Notes under the pieces: generated by a model
Told to the model about the DNA's origin: nothing
What the model saw: only the letters and a program-made list of their open reading frames with translations
The model's database searches: none
In this document: one piece after another, positions 52,166 to 64,000 of the stretch
Position numbering within the stretch: the stretch's first letter is position 1
Layout of the letters: every line of letters starts with the position of its first letter
From: Lethocerus indicus
Lineage: Eukaryota; Arthropoda; Insecta; Hemiptera; Belostomatidae
DNA length: 64,000 bases
Assembly (NCBI GenBank): GCA_019843655.1
Contig: JACDQD010000011.1
Span: forward strand, 12,070,604-12,134,603
Direction of reading: 5' to 3'
Position numbers and translations under genes: made by a program

Positions 52166-54904
52166 AACTATCTTAAATTAAATGGGGCATCATTATGGCG
52201 TGCTTCGCAGATTTTGGTACAAAATTATTATTCACGTGAAAACGTCTTAAAGCCCTACTATTTTAATATTATATAAAGGGATTAATCCTTATTATCTCTT
52301 CCGAGTTACTATTTCTACATCCTGTTCAGCCTCTGGGGCATATATTCCTTGCAACATGCCGTGCTGCACGCCACATAATTCCAGGGGGGAATCAGTGGCG
52401 CTAATTCGACCGAGTAATTTTTTTCTGGTAAAGACTTGAGCCGGAGATTTTTGCGGGATTTTCATTTTCAACCTCGAAATTGGGCGTTATTTTGACAACA
52501 CGTGCTGTACACGATAACGCGAATTCTACCGTTTCCTCTGAGCACGGTCGATATAAATACTGAAAAATTGTCTACATACAGGATCCTTTGCTTATTTCGA
52601 ACTGTATCTGACATTTAAACTTTACTCATTAGAACATGTATAGTCTTTGTTTTTGGAATAGCTGATAAATTTGACTATATTACACGGAAACGGCAGTTAT
52701 TTAAAATACTTTCTCTGAACTTAACTAAACTGGTTTTCGTTTATTTTAACTTTGATGCTTCACACCGGGTTGAAAAATTTTCCGGGCTAGTGTTACCTCC
52801 ACGTCGGCTGAAAAATGGCGGCGAAATAACGAGAAGCGTCCGGGGTGGAAAGAGTCCACGGGAGTTGCGGTAGTTAGCAATTCAAAGCGTGGGTGGGGGA
52901 GGGCAGTGGCTGTCCGCCCGCGCCCCGGCTTAATTGCGTGGACCTCTCGCATGTCCCCGGCGCAGAACTTCGTCCACTTCAACTTGGCCGGACTCTATTA
53001 ACATAAATCCCGAACCCCCGGGCGCTTCCTGCCACAATGACCCCGCCGGCGTCCGACACAGTTCCCCGTAATGTCTGCCCATCGTAAGAGCTTTAAAACT
53101 AATAACATACTAACCCCCGTAACATTATAAAATTAAGTCCACAACGTTCTATGAAACAGCCCCTTGATTATTTGGCGGTCAATTGACTATAAATAGTGAA
53201 AAGTCATTGAAGAATATGAAAATGACAATACTGTATGTTCAATTAATAATTTTCTCGATAGATTCAACCCTTCAACCTTACTTCATCCACGAGGTCAATT
53301 TATTGTACCTACCTCTCGGAGTACCTCTTTTTTCCAACCAATAATAATTATGATAATAAATATTCCATTAATAATTTTATCAAATAGTTTAAAGCATATT
53401 TAACAATCTCTGTATTTCAGGATTGAAAACTAAAAATATGGTAATACTAAACTATCTCTAATCTACTTAACTTTATAGCGCAAAACTCAAAATACCTCTT
53501 ATCCCTTCATAACATTTAAATATTGTTATTTATTCTTCATGTTTCTGCATTTTAGTTTCAACTATTAGTTATGATAATGCAATTTTATTATATATTATTA
53601 TAGTTGTGATAATAATAATAATAAAATTACAATGTTTATTTAGGAATAACAAACTATTGCCAATAATAATTGTTATTTATTTAACAGATAACTATTCCAA
53701 GTGCTGTAGCGTCAAAATCTTTTGAAGAGTATTACAGTTCTACACCCCGACATAACTTGAAGCCTGTTAACGAGCCCATTTGAATAACACCCGGATATGG
53801 GTCCTCCTATTCGGCTAGGGCGCCGTATATATTCAAAAGGCGGAATACCGAGCCGTAAACCTGTCTGTTTATAGACCAGGGCAGATGAAGTAACCGCAGT
53901 CAGCGATAAATTCCCGGGCGCGAAACCTGGGGAATAAGACTTGGCGCCGGGAGGAGACCGGGTTCGCATAATAGTGAAACATCTCCGTCGGTAATTCGTT
54001 GTTTTTTATTTTCTCCCTTTGGGAACCCGGAACACAGCTAACGCCACTCAGGAGGACTTACTTCCAGATCAGGTATCAAAACTAAAAACTCCAGTACAAT
54101 ATAATATACAAGTACGATATAATTATAAAATTTTTTATTTCATTATAAATTTACTGATCACCCATTACCAATCTTTGTCGAAATTAACAATAAATATTGA
54201 CACTGCTATATGAATATTTGAATTGATTATTTTGACTTAATAATGGCTAGCTATTATATCATAGAGAATGCGTGAAAATATGAAATTCATATAATATAGG
54301 AAGTAAATTAATATGTTTATTGTAACTCGAATTTACGGATTGACCATTAGATTAAGCCTGATCTTTTCATTGATTACACTTTATTATCGATTAACAGTTC
54401 GCATTTCGCTAAGCGGCAGGCAATGCATTTATAAATCCGCTTAAATTCAGATAAATATGATTTTTATTACTACCTTCGCCATTGCCACTAGTGACAGGTC
54501 TGTGCATTGCTGAAAAAAAGGCGAACTGCCGGATTGATGATTTCTAAGCATCACTGTTGACAGCTTCGGTAAATCCAAAAGTCTGGTTTCCATTCAGCGT
54601 TTTGACATTAAGCCGAACTCCGGAATCGTGTATAAATTTCGGGGAATGTCCCGCAAATATGAAAGACATTCAGGGCCAATTTCCGCGAGGAAAGGTAGAG
54701 GGGAAATAAAATTATATTACGCCCTGTCTTGCCTTCCGTCTTGAATTTATTTCGTCAAAAGAGATAATATTATGCTGGGGCGCAGATACGACATACGAGC
54801 TCGAAATTAGTTTTTTATTCAATATATTCTCGACGCATATTCAAAATGGGATTGTAAAATTATTCTATGACTCCCCCCTTCTGTTAATGAAATGAAATAT
54901 TTAT
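52166..54904. other. Non-coding stretch with a GC-rich island
   Basis: No supported gene. 52770-53070 is a CpG-rich island (CCCCGGCG, CCCGGGCGCTTCC) in AT-rich DNA; an open frame on the minus strand inside it (52746-52982) has no recognised product. 53200-53700 is very AT-rich with short (AAT) runs. Confidence -1.
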
Positions 54905-55131
54905 AACGTAGATTTCGTGTGCTTCTGTCTCCACTCGCTGGTTTGGTCTTTTGCTAGACCGGTTTCGGCCGCTCGCCATCTTCAGTAGCGGTGTTAGTCA
55001 CTTTTGGCACTTTGGATGTTCTTTGGGCATCCTCACTGCACTGTCACTTGTACTGAAGATGGCGAACAGCCGAAACCGATCTAGCAAAAGACCAAACCAG
55101 TGACAGGAAACAGAAACATACGAAATCCGTA
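54905..55131 (-). mobile_element. Inverted-repeat (MITE-like) element, copy C
   Basis: The most symmetric copy: left arm from ACGTAGATTTCGTGTG through CTCGCTGGTTTGGTC and TTGCTAGACC to 54990, right arm 55050-55131 as its complement, ending CATACGAAATCCGTA. The centre is the reverse complement of that in copy B. Both arms keep the hammerhead-like block (54953-54989 on the minus strand, 55050-55085 on the plus strand). No transposase is encoded. Confidence -1.
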
Positions 55132-55194
55132 TTCTAACTCCTCGCAGACCACATAACAGGTATTCTGAGATATATATACTTACACACAATTCAA

Positions 55195-55200
<6 letters not shown>

Positions 55201-55242
<42 letters not shown>
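55201..55242. repeat. (AT)21 microsatellite
   Basis: Uninterrupted AT dinucleotides about 70 bases beyond inverted-repeat copy C. Confidence -1.
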
Positions 55243-55245
<3 letters not shown>

Positions 55246-58200
55246 TAAAGTACATAGGAACATAAAAACAGCCAATTGTCCGGAAATAGCCCTGAAAAAA
55301 TGGTGAAAGGTACCATTTATCACCTCGATTAAATTTTATCTCATTATTTTTTTTTAATTCCAAGCGAGAAAATCAGAAAAAGGAAATTAATTTTCGGCTT
55401 TCCCGTCAACGGGCATTAGCGGGACCATTTATCCTCGTGTCCCACCTTATCGCCTCCGTGTGTTCGGTGTGGGCCCGAGCAGTCCCCGATTCAACCTTAA
55501 ACGCTTCTTAATGAAATTCATTGGATTAATCTAGGAGCCATAAATTGCTGGCGGACACGCCGCCCGGGGAGGGAATCCGGTGCCCCTCCAGGTTTTAAGG
55601 ACCCGAATTATTCCCGGCCCCAGTTACACGCGTAATTATAACTGTCGCTCCTTTTCTTGCGACCGGTGATAATATATTACGTGGCCGGTAATCGGGGCCT
55701 GAGGAAACATTATACTAGAAATCCCCCCAAAGCCGTTATTTACCTAAGTATCTGACTAAGTTCGATTTTGATTAAAGTTTTGTTCTACTTACGGCCTTAC
55801 AGAAGTTTGTTACCGATAGGTATTTCTCATAATGACAAATTGGAAATTTTCGAGGTAAATTTAGTTTCCAGGCGGTATGAAACAATCCGTATTTGAACAG
55901 TAATGAATTCTAGCTCTGTCCGCACAGTAGCCTGAGTCACCCTTTAACCAGTAAAAAATATAGTAGTGTTACAATTAGTAGCTGAAACAACGCATTTGTC
56001 GATATAAAACAAATATGGAGCCATTATAAAGAAAAAAAGAAATAATTCATACCGCGATTGTTATTGCGGTCATAAAGGGTAGCGGACGTATCGCAATAGC
56101 GGCGGCTGGCTGTAAAATACGGGGCATGTCGATGCCTCGTTGTTGGTTTCCGCACGAAAGACCTGATTTACTCCGGGTGAACGATCCCTATCGGAGTTTA
56201 TCGGTCAGCCGAAACCTTCATTTAGAGCTCGAGAAAGAATGAATTTGTACACGTCTCCACGAACTTCCGCGTTGGTTTTCTACCCTAGATATTTCGGTAT
56301 GCCGGAAGTTGTTTCGAACATTTACCCCCGGATGAATCGATGGAAACGTCTGACCGTGTTCGAACGATGCGGCGCACTCAGTATTATCATTTAGGTTTAA
56401 TTAGTAATGCGTAGTTAATAGTTTGGCCACGGAAAACAGCCAATATATGAGGATACTGAAATTTATCTTCATTATTCGAACATGCTTCCCGTGAACACAG
56501 TGAGCAAAACTATCCTTGTGTAATGAGACAGATTTACTTCGAAATTTAAGCGTGACTCGAGAAACGCTTTTTAAATTTAAAAATTAAAATCTTAATTTTC
56601 GAAACATTAACACCATTGTCTGGTGTAGGTGACGTTTTGTAGAAGGAGGCCGGGGGTAATGAAGAAGGAGCCGGCACGCCACATTAAAGGGTCAATTTAA
56701 AATGCAGTGTACACACAGAGACGGTATCAGGGTCGCCTGGAATCCGGCAGTGTCGGTGGGGAATTTTCCTGATTGTAACGAGGTCGGGGAGTCAGTTTTA
56801 ATCAGGGAATGGAAATCGAGCTCCGGCGAGCTGGGCATTGAACGGTTCAAATGAGGCTCATTTAAATACTAAATCCCCTTTCCCCAGGACCAATTCGGGT
56901 TCGGTTTCATCAGTGAAATCCGACACGGATGAAATCCCTCCGACCCCTACTTACGGGAAGGCCTCCGAAAACGGAAAACTAAGCATGGAAATTCGGAACC
57001 AAAAGTTTCTATCGAAATTAGACCCCAGTTCAACTTGTTATAGATGATTATATTTATGGCCCCTCGCTCTTTTTTTAATCGTTACTGTTCTAGTGCCTAA
57101 GATTTAATAGTAAACAGAATAAGGTAATCTATTTTTGGAAGTTTCAGATAATGGGGACGGATAATGCATTAAGTATATATAACCGATGAAGTATTTTTCT
57201 GTCTAGAATATTTTGTTCCAATGTATCGTTATGTACTACTAGTTTCTTGCGGGGGGCGCTAATGTACTAAACTAGTTGGTATTCGATTCCTAATGTTAGA
57301 AAAAATATGTGCAGGATACAGGCGAGTCAACGGATACAATTAAATTGATTTAGCTTCTATCTTTGCTCCCGGATATTGATTTTGTCAGTAACTTCTCCAA
57401 GAATTTTTAAGCCTCGAGTCACATTTCGTCCTCTGGATCACGTAGGAAATGCGAGTGCTTAGCGCTTTCGGGCTTGGCGCGGATTAGAACTCCGCACTTC
57501 CTTTCTGAAAGTCAAGTTGTATCAGCCAAGTTGTTAATCCAGTTTCATTAGCCCCGCTCTCTGTTAACAGCCAGAGGCCCAGGTGAATCTGAGCGGGCTC
57601 CTACAAACTCCCTTATATGAGAGTGCTTTAATAAGTAAGCCTAACACAGCGCATTATTAACACATCGGGGTGTACAACATTGACTTGCTAAACGGTATCA
57701 TTTTCATTAAGAATTCATTAGCAACGGTGAGGTTACAAATATTACATTTGTATAACATTGTACATTGTACAACAACGCTGTTATTACTTCACTATATATT
57801 TTTAACAGGCTAATTAATAAAAATCTATTTGATGTCGCCACAATATAATCTGCCTTCAATCTAATTGTTACTATTATACAACCATCTCTTCATTATTAAA
57901 TTTTGATCAATCAAGTCAGTAATTTAAATGTTATTACTACCATGTACTGATAATAATACATATATATATTCGTATAATTAACCCGTTCTGAGACAATCGT
58001 TCTATATAAAAGAAATGTTGACCATAAGATTTGGTGCTTATTCTAGGCTTAATTTCATCCGTAACTGTAACGAGCGCTCATAACAGTGGATTTTTCCTCA
58101 TTATGATTGAACAGTGGCCACGAATGGGAGCTTCACCAATGTAATGGGAAGGTGGGGGAAGGGAGGCTTGCATTAAAACGACAAGGGGTTCCTGCCCCTT

Positions 58201-60082
58201 AATTAAACCTCGAAACTCCGCCAATTTTTAATTCTACTTACAGTATCTCTCTCTCTTACTCTCCAGCTGCTGGTAATTAAATGGAGCCTAAATCGTTGCA
58301 ATTTCGACTGAATATAGTAGTACAAAGACCGCCATTCCACTGTCAACGAGAGTACAGTTGTATTTGCTAAATTAAAGTTTAGTTAAAGATTGTTACAGAG
58401 GGAGTAAGCAATTTTTGGAGGTAGTATGATTAGTGTGATTTTTTTCCCGCTTATTAAGCGACTGCGATTGAGCGACTGGTGCTTTATACGTAATTTATGA
58501 GGCCGAACCTATATAACATTTATCTAAAATACGTTCATACATACATGTAATTTTTTTAAATATTCTATTACAGTATACTATTATAATAGAATGGATTATA
58601 CGTATCGATATAAAGATTTCCCTCATTCTTGTGATGTTTTCACATAAAAATATTTCCTTCAGTAATATATACCTATACATTTTCAAATATCTTTTTCGGA
58701 GAGTTATTGTAGGATTTTAATTGGAGCCAAGTAATATATTCTAAACTTGCATCATTTAATGAAAAGCATTGTTCATAATGGTATGTGCAATAGGGCAATA
58801 ACACTTCGTGTGAATCTATTAATGGTTTTGATATGCTATTTTATTATTTGATATTTTATTTTAACACGATATCACTTGAATGTATTCCAAGGCAGGACGA
58901 TCAATTATGTCGACGTATTTTAATAAATTACTCGTATATTATGTAGTAAAAAAACATATCGGGTTATCGACTTCCATAATGGAGCGTTACAACGTATATT
59001 CCATGGAAACTTCGCTTTCAATACAGTTTGCTAAGCAGTGGTTCACACTGCTGTCTGGGGCGGAATGAAAAAGCCGGACGATCCTTAATGCCTATCGATC
59101 GAGCGATGCATTATCGAAAATTGAGCCCGAACGAGGCCCGTTCCATTGAAGCGGTCTCCTATTTGCAGAGCCCCATGACAAGTGACCCCCCCCCTCCCGC
59201 GAAAGTCACGACAAAACCTATTTATCCCCATTACAATTGCGACACTTTTATTCGAATTTCAGCCTTTTCCATCACTCTTGAATAGTTGGTATTGGTTCTC
59301 GATTCCGGATTAGGTTATTTGATTGCGCGTAGTTGGGGCTCGTTTAATGCGTTCGTAAACATGGTCGCCCCGGTTTCGACATGCTGAAGCATCACTCTTT
59401 CTGTGAAATTGTTCATGAATAAAACAATATTTAATTCTGCGAACGAAATTCAAATGAATTGAATGATTGAGGCTATTAAAATCTCAAGTATTATACTGTA
59501 CACTATAAACAGTATCAATGTTTTCCACTCCTTAATTAAGTATAAATAAATAAATAAAGTGTTTAATGGCTTAATCAGTTCTTTGAAACGAGATCTAATC
59601 TGAAAATGAAACCTACAAGAGGAAAGGCCTACTGGCTACCGGAAATGCTGCCAAAACAGAACCAGTTTACGCATTACTTTATTTTTAATTGAAAAGAACT
59701 ATTTATACAGTAATAAGAATAGTACTTTCACGTTGTGAAATACTGCACAGATATAATAACTTGTCGCTTAAAAATACAGTTTCATATTTAAACTGTCTCT
59801 GGACTTTAATTTAAACTCGCTCTGTTACAAAAAAATGCTACAGCAAATATTTTTTGTCTTTAGAATTCAGAATGTCTTAGTGAAATCTATTCTGAACATC
59901 AGTGGTATTACAGAACGAAGGAATACAAATTAAAATGGAATTGGGGTAACAGACCGAAATATTGACCCCGTTCAACACGAATAGTTTTTATGCGGAATAC
60001 CAACTAGATTATTGGCCCTAGTTTCATAAGGGGCGGATTGTACTACAATGAACTACACTTGGTTATTATTCACAAATTATAG

Positions 60083-60083
<1 letters not shown>
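55243..60083. other. Non-coding stretch
   Basis: No supported gene. A possible exon at 56887-57047 is discussed under findings. A hairpin with a 5-bp stem and 7-base loop at 57480-57496 resembles a tRNA T-arm but no tRNA can be built around it. A C9 run is at 59186-59194. Confidence -1.

Positions 60084-60130
<47 letters not shown>
60084..60130. repeat. (TA)n microsatellite
   Basis: About 23 uninterrupted TA dinucleotides. Confidence -1.
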
Positions 60131-60135
<5 letters not shown>

Positions 60136-61009
60136 ATGAGTAAGAGTTCTTTCTTTCTTCTGTTATTATTTCCTCAAATTATAGAGATAGAAATTAATGA
60201 AGGCCCAGAGGAAGGTTGATGGAGCCCTCTCCATCTCGGGGTATTGAAAAAACTTATCCCCATGTAAACTGCCTCAAAACTAAGTTTTCATTAATTACCA
60301 ACTTTAGGAGTTGACTCAGTGTGAGAGAGCCAATCAAACCCAGTTCATAATACTTCCTGCCGAAACTTTTTTGTTGCCTTAGCAACGGTTTTTGCAGGAG
60401 TCACGTGACTATTTATTCGGGCGGAGGAAATGAGGCCGGTCGGACCTGGGTCGTGCAGCGGAAGACCCAGATCGATTACCCTCCCATTAATTCCAGGTCT
60501 CCTCTTAACGAGAAATCCTTTTAATTTATTTTTTCCAAATCGTCCTCCGCTTTATCCCTTTCCATGATTATTTACAGACAAATAAATGTAATCGCAGTCC
60601 ACCCGTATTGGAATTCATTGATATGGTACAGAGCCAATCGTGAATAGTACAAACTTGTTGACATAATTAAATTGTAGCTAATGATATATTCCCTTAACTT
60701 AAAAATGTTTAAGCCAAACAAATAAGTGTTGATAAAAAGTTTGTCTGTTGCCATAAATCAACCACAGACATTTCTCATTACTAGTATGAATTATAATTAT
60801 TATTTTTTTATCCTAAGAGTTAAGAGTTTGCAGATTCAGCTTGTACACCTTTGATGAGTCATTCCTGTCAATACAATCGTTCTACTCTTTAATTTTAAAG
60901 GGCCGGTGGGAGAAAATCCCGTTGCCTCTGTTTTCGAAGGAGTTCATTAGACCGTTAAGTTTTGGGCCGTTGAAAAATACACGTAGGTTGAAAATTAAGT
61001 TCCGGGTGT

Positions 61010-61046
61010 TCCAATTACGCTCCAATTATGCGAAATCCAATTATGC
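61010..61046 (+). promoter_or_regulatory. Triple TCCAATTAYGC cluster, possible homeodomain sites
   Basis: TCCAATTACGC at 61010-61020, TCCAATTATGC at 61021-61031 and TCCAATTATGC at 61036-61046. The TAAT/ATTA core is the usual homeodomain target. Three near-identical 11-base motifs in 37 bases suggest a homotypic binding cluster or a micro-tandem repeat. The factor is unknown. Confidence -1.
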
Positions 61047-61962
61047 TACCTAAAATTGACTGGCGGCAATAGCCATTACGCAATTTCCTCTGAAAACAAA
61101 GGACGGGCGATGTTGGGATACTCAATCAACGATCCGTCTGTATAATACGACTCTGTGTATGATAACGCCATGTCACCGTACACAATTCAGATTGAAGATC
61201 ATTACATTAAACAGGCTTAATTTCTCTTAATTTGATTAAATTTTTTAAAACACATCGTTTAAACTGGCGTATCATTTTCATTCACCGCTCCACACTTATA
61301 TCCAATATTCTCTCGCACCTTCTCATTATTATCCGTCCCCATTTTATATGAATCTATATTTTAATCGAAGAAGAAAGGTAATAAGATGAATTATTTACAT
61401 AATTACAGCCATAATTTATGAATACCAGTTGTTGAATTTTACAAATTTATACCCAACCTTTATGATAAAAAAATCAATGATACAAGTAATTGAGTGAAGA
61501 AATTCCTATATGGGGTTCCCCCAATGGGACTGTGCCTGTAAATAAATGTACTAATTTCTCGTTTAAAATACTCAGAGATGATTAAATTTCACTCAGCCCA
61601 GAGTGAAATGGATCAACAAGAGGCGTTACCTTGGTCATGTTGAACCAGACTCTGACGAAGCTAGTCAGGAATGAGGAAATAAATTAGTTCAGAACTTAAT
61701 TATAAAGAACCAAATGCCGGTCGGTTTGAGAGCAAAACTTTCACTGATGCCAACTGGCCGAGCGAATGAACTAAAAAACACAATTAAAAGTGCCCTATTG
61801 ATAAGGATTGTGTAGGGATTGTTTCGACACCTTGAAATCCCCTGCTTGGATTCCTCCAAGTATATAAACACCGGAATAGAAAGTAAGAGTTGGGCGAAAT
61901 CCGGGCGATCCTCCGGAGAAACTTTCATTAGGTTCCTCAAAGAGGAGAGAGCGGAAGGGAGT

Positions 61963-61987
61963 GAGATAGAGAGAGAGAGATAAATAG

Positions 61988-62021
<34 letters not shown>

Positions 62022-62022
62022 A
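61963..62022. repeat. GA / GATA compound microsatellite
   Basis: GA dinucleotides, then about six GATA units, then GA dinucleotides. It generates Ser/Leu/Tyr-rich frames on the minus strand that are not genes. Confidence -1.
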
Positions 62023-63227
62023 AAAAATAAGAAAGTTGGAAATTCGAAGGGATATATGTCGCGCGCCGGATTCTTATATGGGAGAAGAATCCCTTTAATA
62101 TTTATTGGTCTCCGGGACTCGGGACCTACTCGAGTTGTTTGCGAACTCCACCCGGCGGGACATAGGGACAAAGAAAAAAAGTCTAACTTCTAACTCGGAT
62201 GCGAAGATGTAAACTCCTTTGTTTCTCCGATCGGGGTCGGGCTCCGCCGATGTATATAGCTCCCGCCCCGGGGCTATAGGCTATTTGAAATATTCTTTAT
62301 ACAATATACAAGCATAAAAATAAAAATGTGCACTGGCTTACAGGTTTACAGGTGCCACACATTCAAGATAGGTTGGAGGGTTTATATTTCTAACTTGTCG
62401 AGAATTATTTAATGACTAAATCTTGGCTAGCAAGTTGAGACTCTCCTCAATACTCCTGAAGTCACTTAAAACACACATTCTATAGGCTATCCGTTGTTCA
62501 GTATTACAGTCGTAGTTCTGCGAAAAAAAAATATCTGTTCTTACGAATTTATATTGAAACGGTTTCAATGGGTTTTATTTACGAAATATTAATAATAGGC
62601 GAAGGTAGTGTCAGCCAACTATATCCGGCACTCGCCGGCTGAATGAACGCTTCTTCAGTTCTAAAGGGCCCTACAGATCTTCGACATTACTGTCAGGCTT
62701 AACGATGACAATATACATTCGCCGCTGAAATGTTTCGCCAGTACACGCGGGTCCTATTCAAGTCCCCTAGCAAGTCATTCCCTTCCAGTATTATACCAGT
62801 AGCGAAGTAGCAAAAAACAATAAGTCCACATGAAATGTTTATTTTCGTATTTGACGTCGAAAATCCGATATGGCTACCGAATTATATTTCCCGAAACTGC
62901 TGGAATTCACCGAATCCACTTGATCTGTAATCTTTCTATTACCAGGAAGGTTTAGTTAATTTTTTTTCTATAGACAATTAAATTGCAGTCGGTTTGTTCT
63001 AATGATATTAATTATTTTATTAATTATTATTGACCCAAAAATACTTTCCGAAAATCTCTGGAAATAAACGAAATAGTCAATTCTAAACGCGTTCTGTATA
63101 TACTAGTTTTGTGGCCTTTCGGTCAACTCTATACAGGAAGGGGTGCCGCCCCTTACCTTCAAGAATGTATATATTCGGAGCCAGATACACACAAAAACAC
63201 AAACAAAGATATACAGAGATGCAATTG

Positions 63228-63300
63228 TAGGAGTCGATTCGGATTGTGGGTTCTGCAGTTGCCTGAGCTCCCAACCGAGGTTTCAATTCCGTCCACCGTG
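63228..63300 (+). repeat. Possible third SINE copy, fragment
   Basis: Starts TAGGAGTCGATT like the copies at 47.8 and 48.9 kb, and has a B-box-like AGGTTTCAATTCC at 63278-63290 with one inserted base. The region between does not align clearly, so membership is uncertain. Confidence -1.
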
Positions 63301-64000
63301 GGGTATTTGCCTACCCGACTCTGCAAATAAACCCTGGCTCGAAATTAATAGCCTTCAATGTACAGCCGATCGAAAATGTTTGCGCCATCCGTTTAATTAA
63401 ATATATACATTTAATTCCGCCGGTGTTTGTCCAAAGGTTTTAGCAAATAGAATTTCACGGACGACCCCTCAGAATGAAAAAAGTGGCGTGCGCATAAATA
63501 ATTTTGAATGGCCATTAAGCTCAATTGGATATGATAATGTAGGCGCGGCGACTTAATTTAAATGCAATTTCGTCTCCCTCACAATTTACAAAGCCATATT
63601 GAAACCGACGTGGACACTATAAGTTACCAACAAGATAGGTAATAAAATCCCGGTTCCTAAAGTTTCATTCCCTTCTCACTCGTCATCCTAATTCACTCAT
63701 TAAATTTCTCTCCTCTGTTACCAATCCATTATACCTATAACGATAAAGGTTTTTACAATAAATAAAAGAAAATAATCAACCGAGAAGCCGGTCTTGACTT
63801 TTCTCCATCGTCAGTTGTATTCCGTTAGAGAGTCTTGATATAACCTTTCTGTATTAGGACTTAGAGATGCTGGAATTGGTTTAGCCTTTAGAATCAAACA
63901 AGCGGAACGAGTGATAAACTCACTCTATCTGCCGAGCCATGTCCGACCTCTATCTCTGGCGACTTCCCTTCAATCACTCCTTGGCTTTTCCCCGGTGGTG

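Larger units (their letters stand above)
60131..64000. other. Non-coding stretch to the right edge
   Basis: No supported gene. Contains a triple TCCAATTA[C/T]GC cluster (61010-61046), a GA/GATA tract (61963-62022) and a possible third SINE copy (63228-63300). The open frame 61689-62171 (minus) runs through the GATA tract and is an artefact of it. Confidence -1.

Noticed and set aside
54998..55363. 121-residue minus-strand frame ending MPKEHPKCQK
   Set aside because: Runs through the (AT)n tract and inverted-repeat copy C; the similar MPEKHPKCQ in copy B reflects the shared repeat, not a gene.
57440..57510. tRNA-like T-arm hairpin
   Set aside because: The 5-bp stem with 7-base loop has TTAGAAC instead of TTCRANY, and the distance to any matching acceptor strand is too short for a tRNA.
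1..64000. CRISPR arrays, operons, bacterial promoters or rRNA genes
   Set aside because: None are visible; the window is a eukaryotic nuclear sequence with spliced genes.

Overview
This is a nuclear genome window from an animal, almost certainly an insect. It has spliced genes with GT-AG introns, AT-rich introns and spacers, many microsatellites, tRNA-derived SINE-like copies and one insect-specific gene (a TipE-family sodium-channel auxiliary subunit). The large gene-poor part and the repeat load suggest a fairly large, possibly hemimetabolous genome, but the sequence does not let me name the order or species. There are no bacterial features.

Layout. (1) 1-4634, minus strand: the 5' two-thirds or more of the glycogen branching enzyme gene (GBE1/AGBE) in twelve exons, running off the left edge after the NEFGHPEW motif. 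(2) 4635-8408: AT-rich spacer that should hold the GBE promoter and the Ras64B 3' UTR. (3) 8409-10170, minus strand: complete four-exon Ras64B (R-Ras2 type) GTPase, 199 aa, CAAX box CNIL. (4) 10171-10297: a 127-bp spacer separating Ras64B from (5) 10298-12007, plus strand: complete three-exon POLR2M/Gdown1-like gene, 320 aa, with a SINE-like insertion in intron 2. (6) 12008-26000: no recognisable gene; a 42-bp minisatellite and an inverted-repeat element at 14.1-14.7 kb. (7) 26278-26987, plus strand: a GC-rich TipE-family exon with two membrane segments and an eight-cysteine extracellular loop. (8) 27.0-64 kb: about 37 kb without a convincing gene, holding simple repeats, two or three copies of a tRNA-derived SINE, two more inverted-repeat elements, short GC-rich islands and clustered homeodomain-type motifs. 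A possible 5' coding exon (MNEVDFFRKMYD) lies at 38605-38640.

The genes do not form a pathway: glycogen synthesis (GBE), membrane GTPase signalling (Ras64B), RNA polymerase II/Mediator control (POLR2M) and neuronal excitability (TipE). The notable aspects are genomic. Ras64B and POLR2M are head to head over 127 bp, and Ras64B lies near a TipE-family gene, as it does in the 64A-B region of Drosophila. The long gene-free flanks of the TipE exon fit a neural gene in a regulatory desert or a host-gene intron.

The most unusual signal is the inverted-repeat family at 14.4, 51.9 and 54.9 kb. Its arms carry a conserved motif that can be laid out like a type I hammerhead ribozyme (stem I GCUA/UAGC, core CUGAAGA and GAAA, stem III ACC/GGU, GUC cleavage triplet), with one extra U after the core. 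This is a hypothesis from reading the sequence, not a demonstrated ribozyme.
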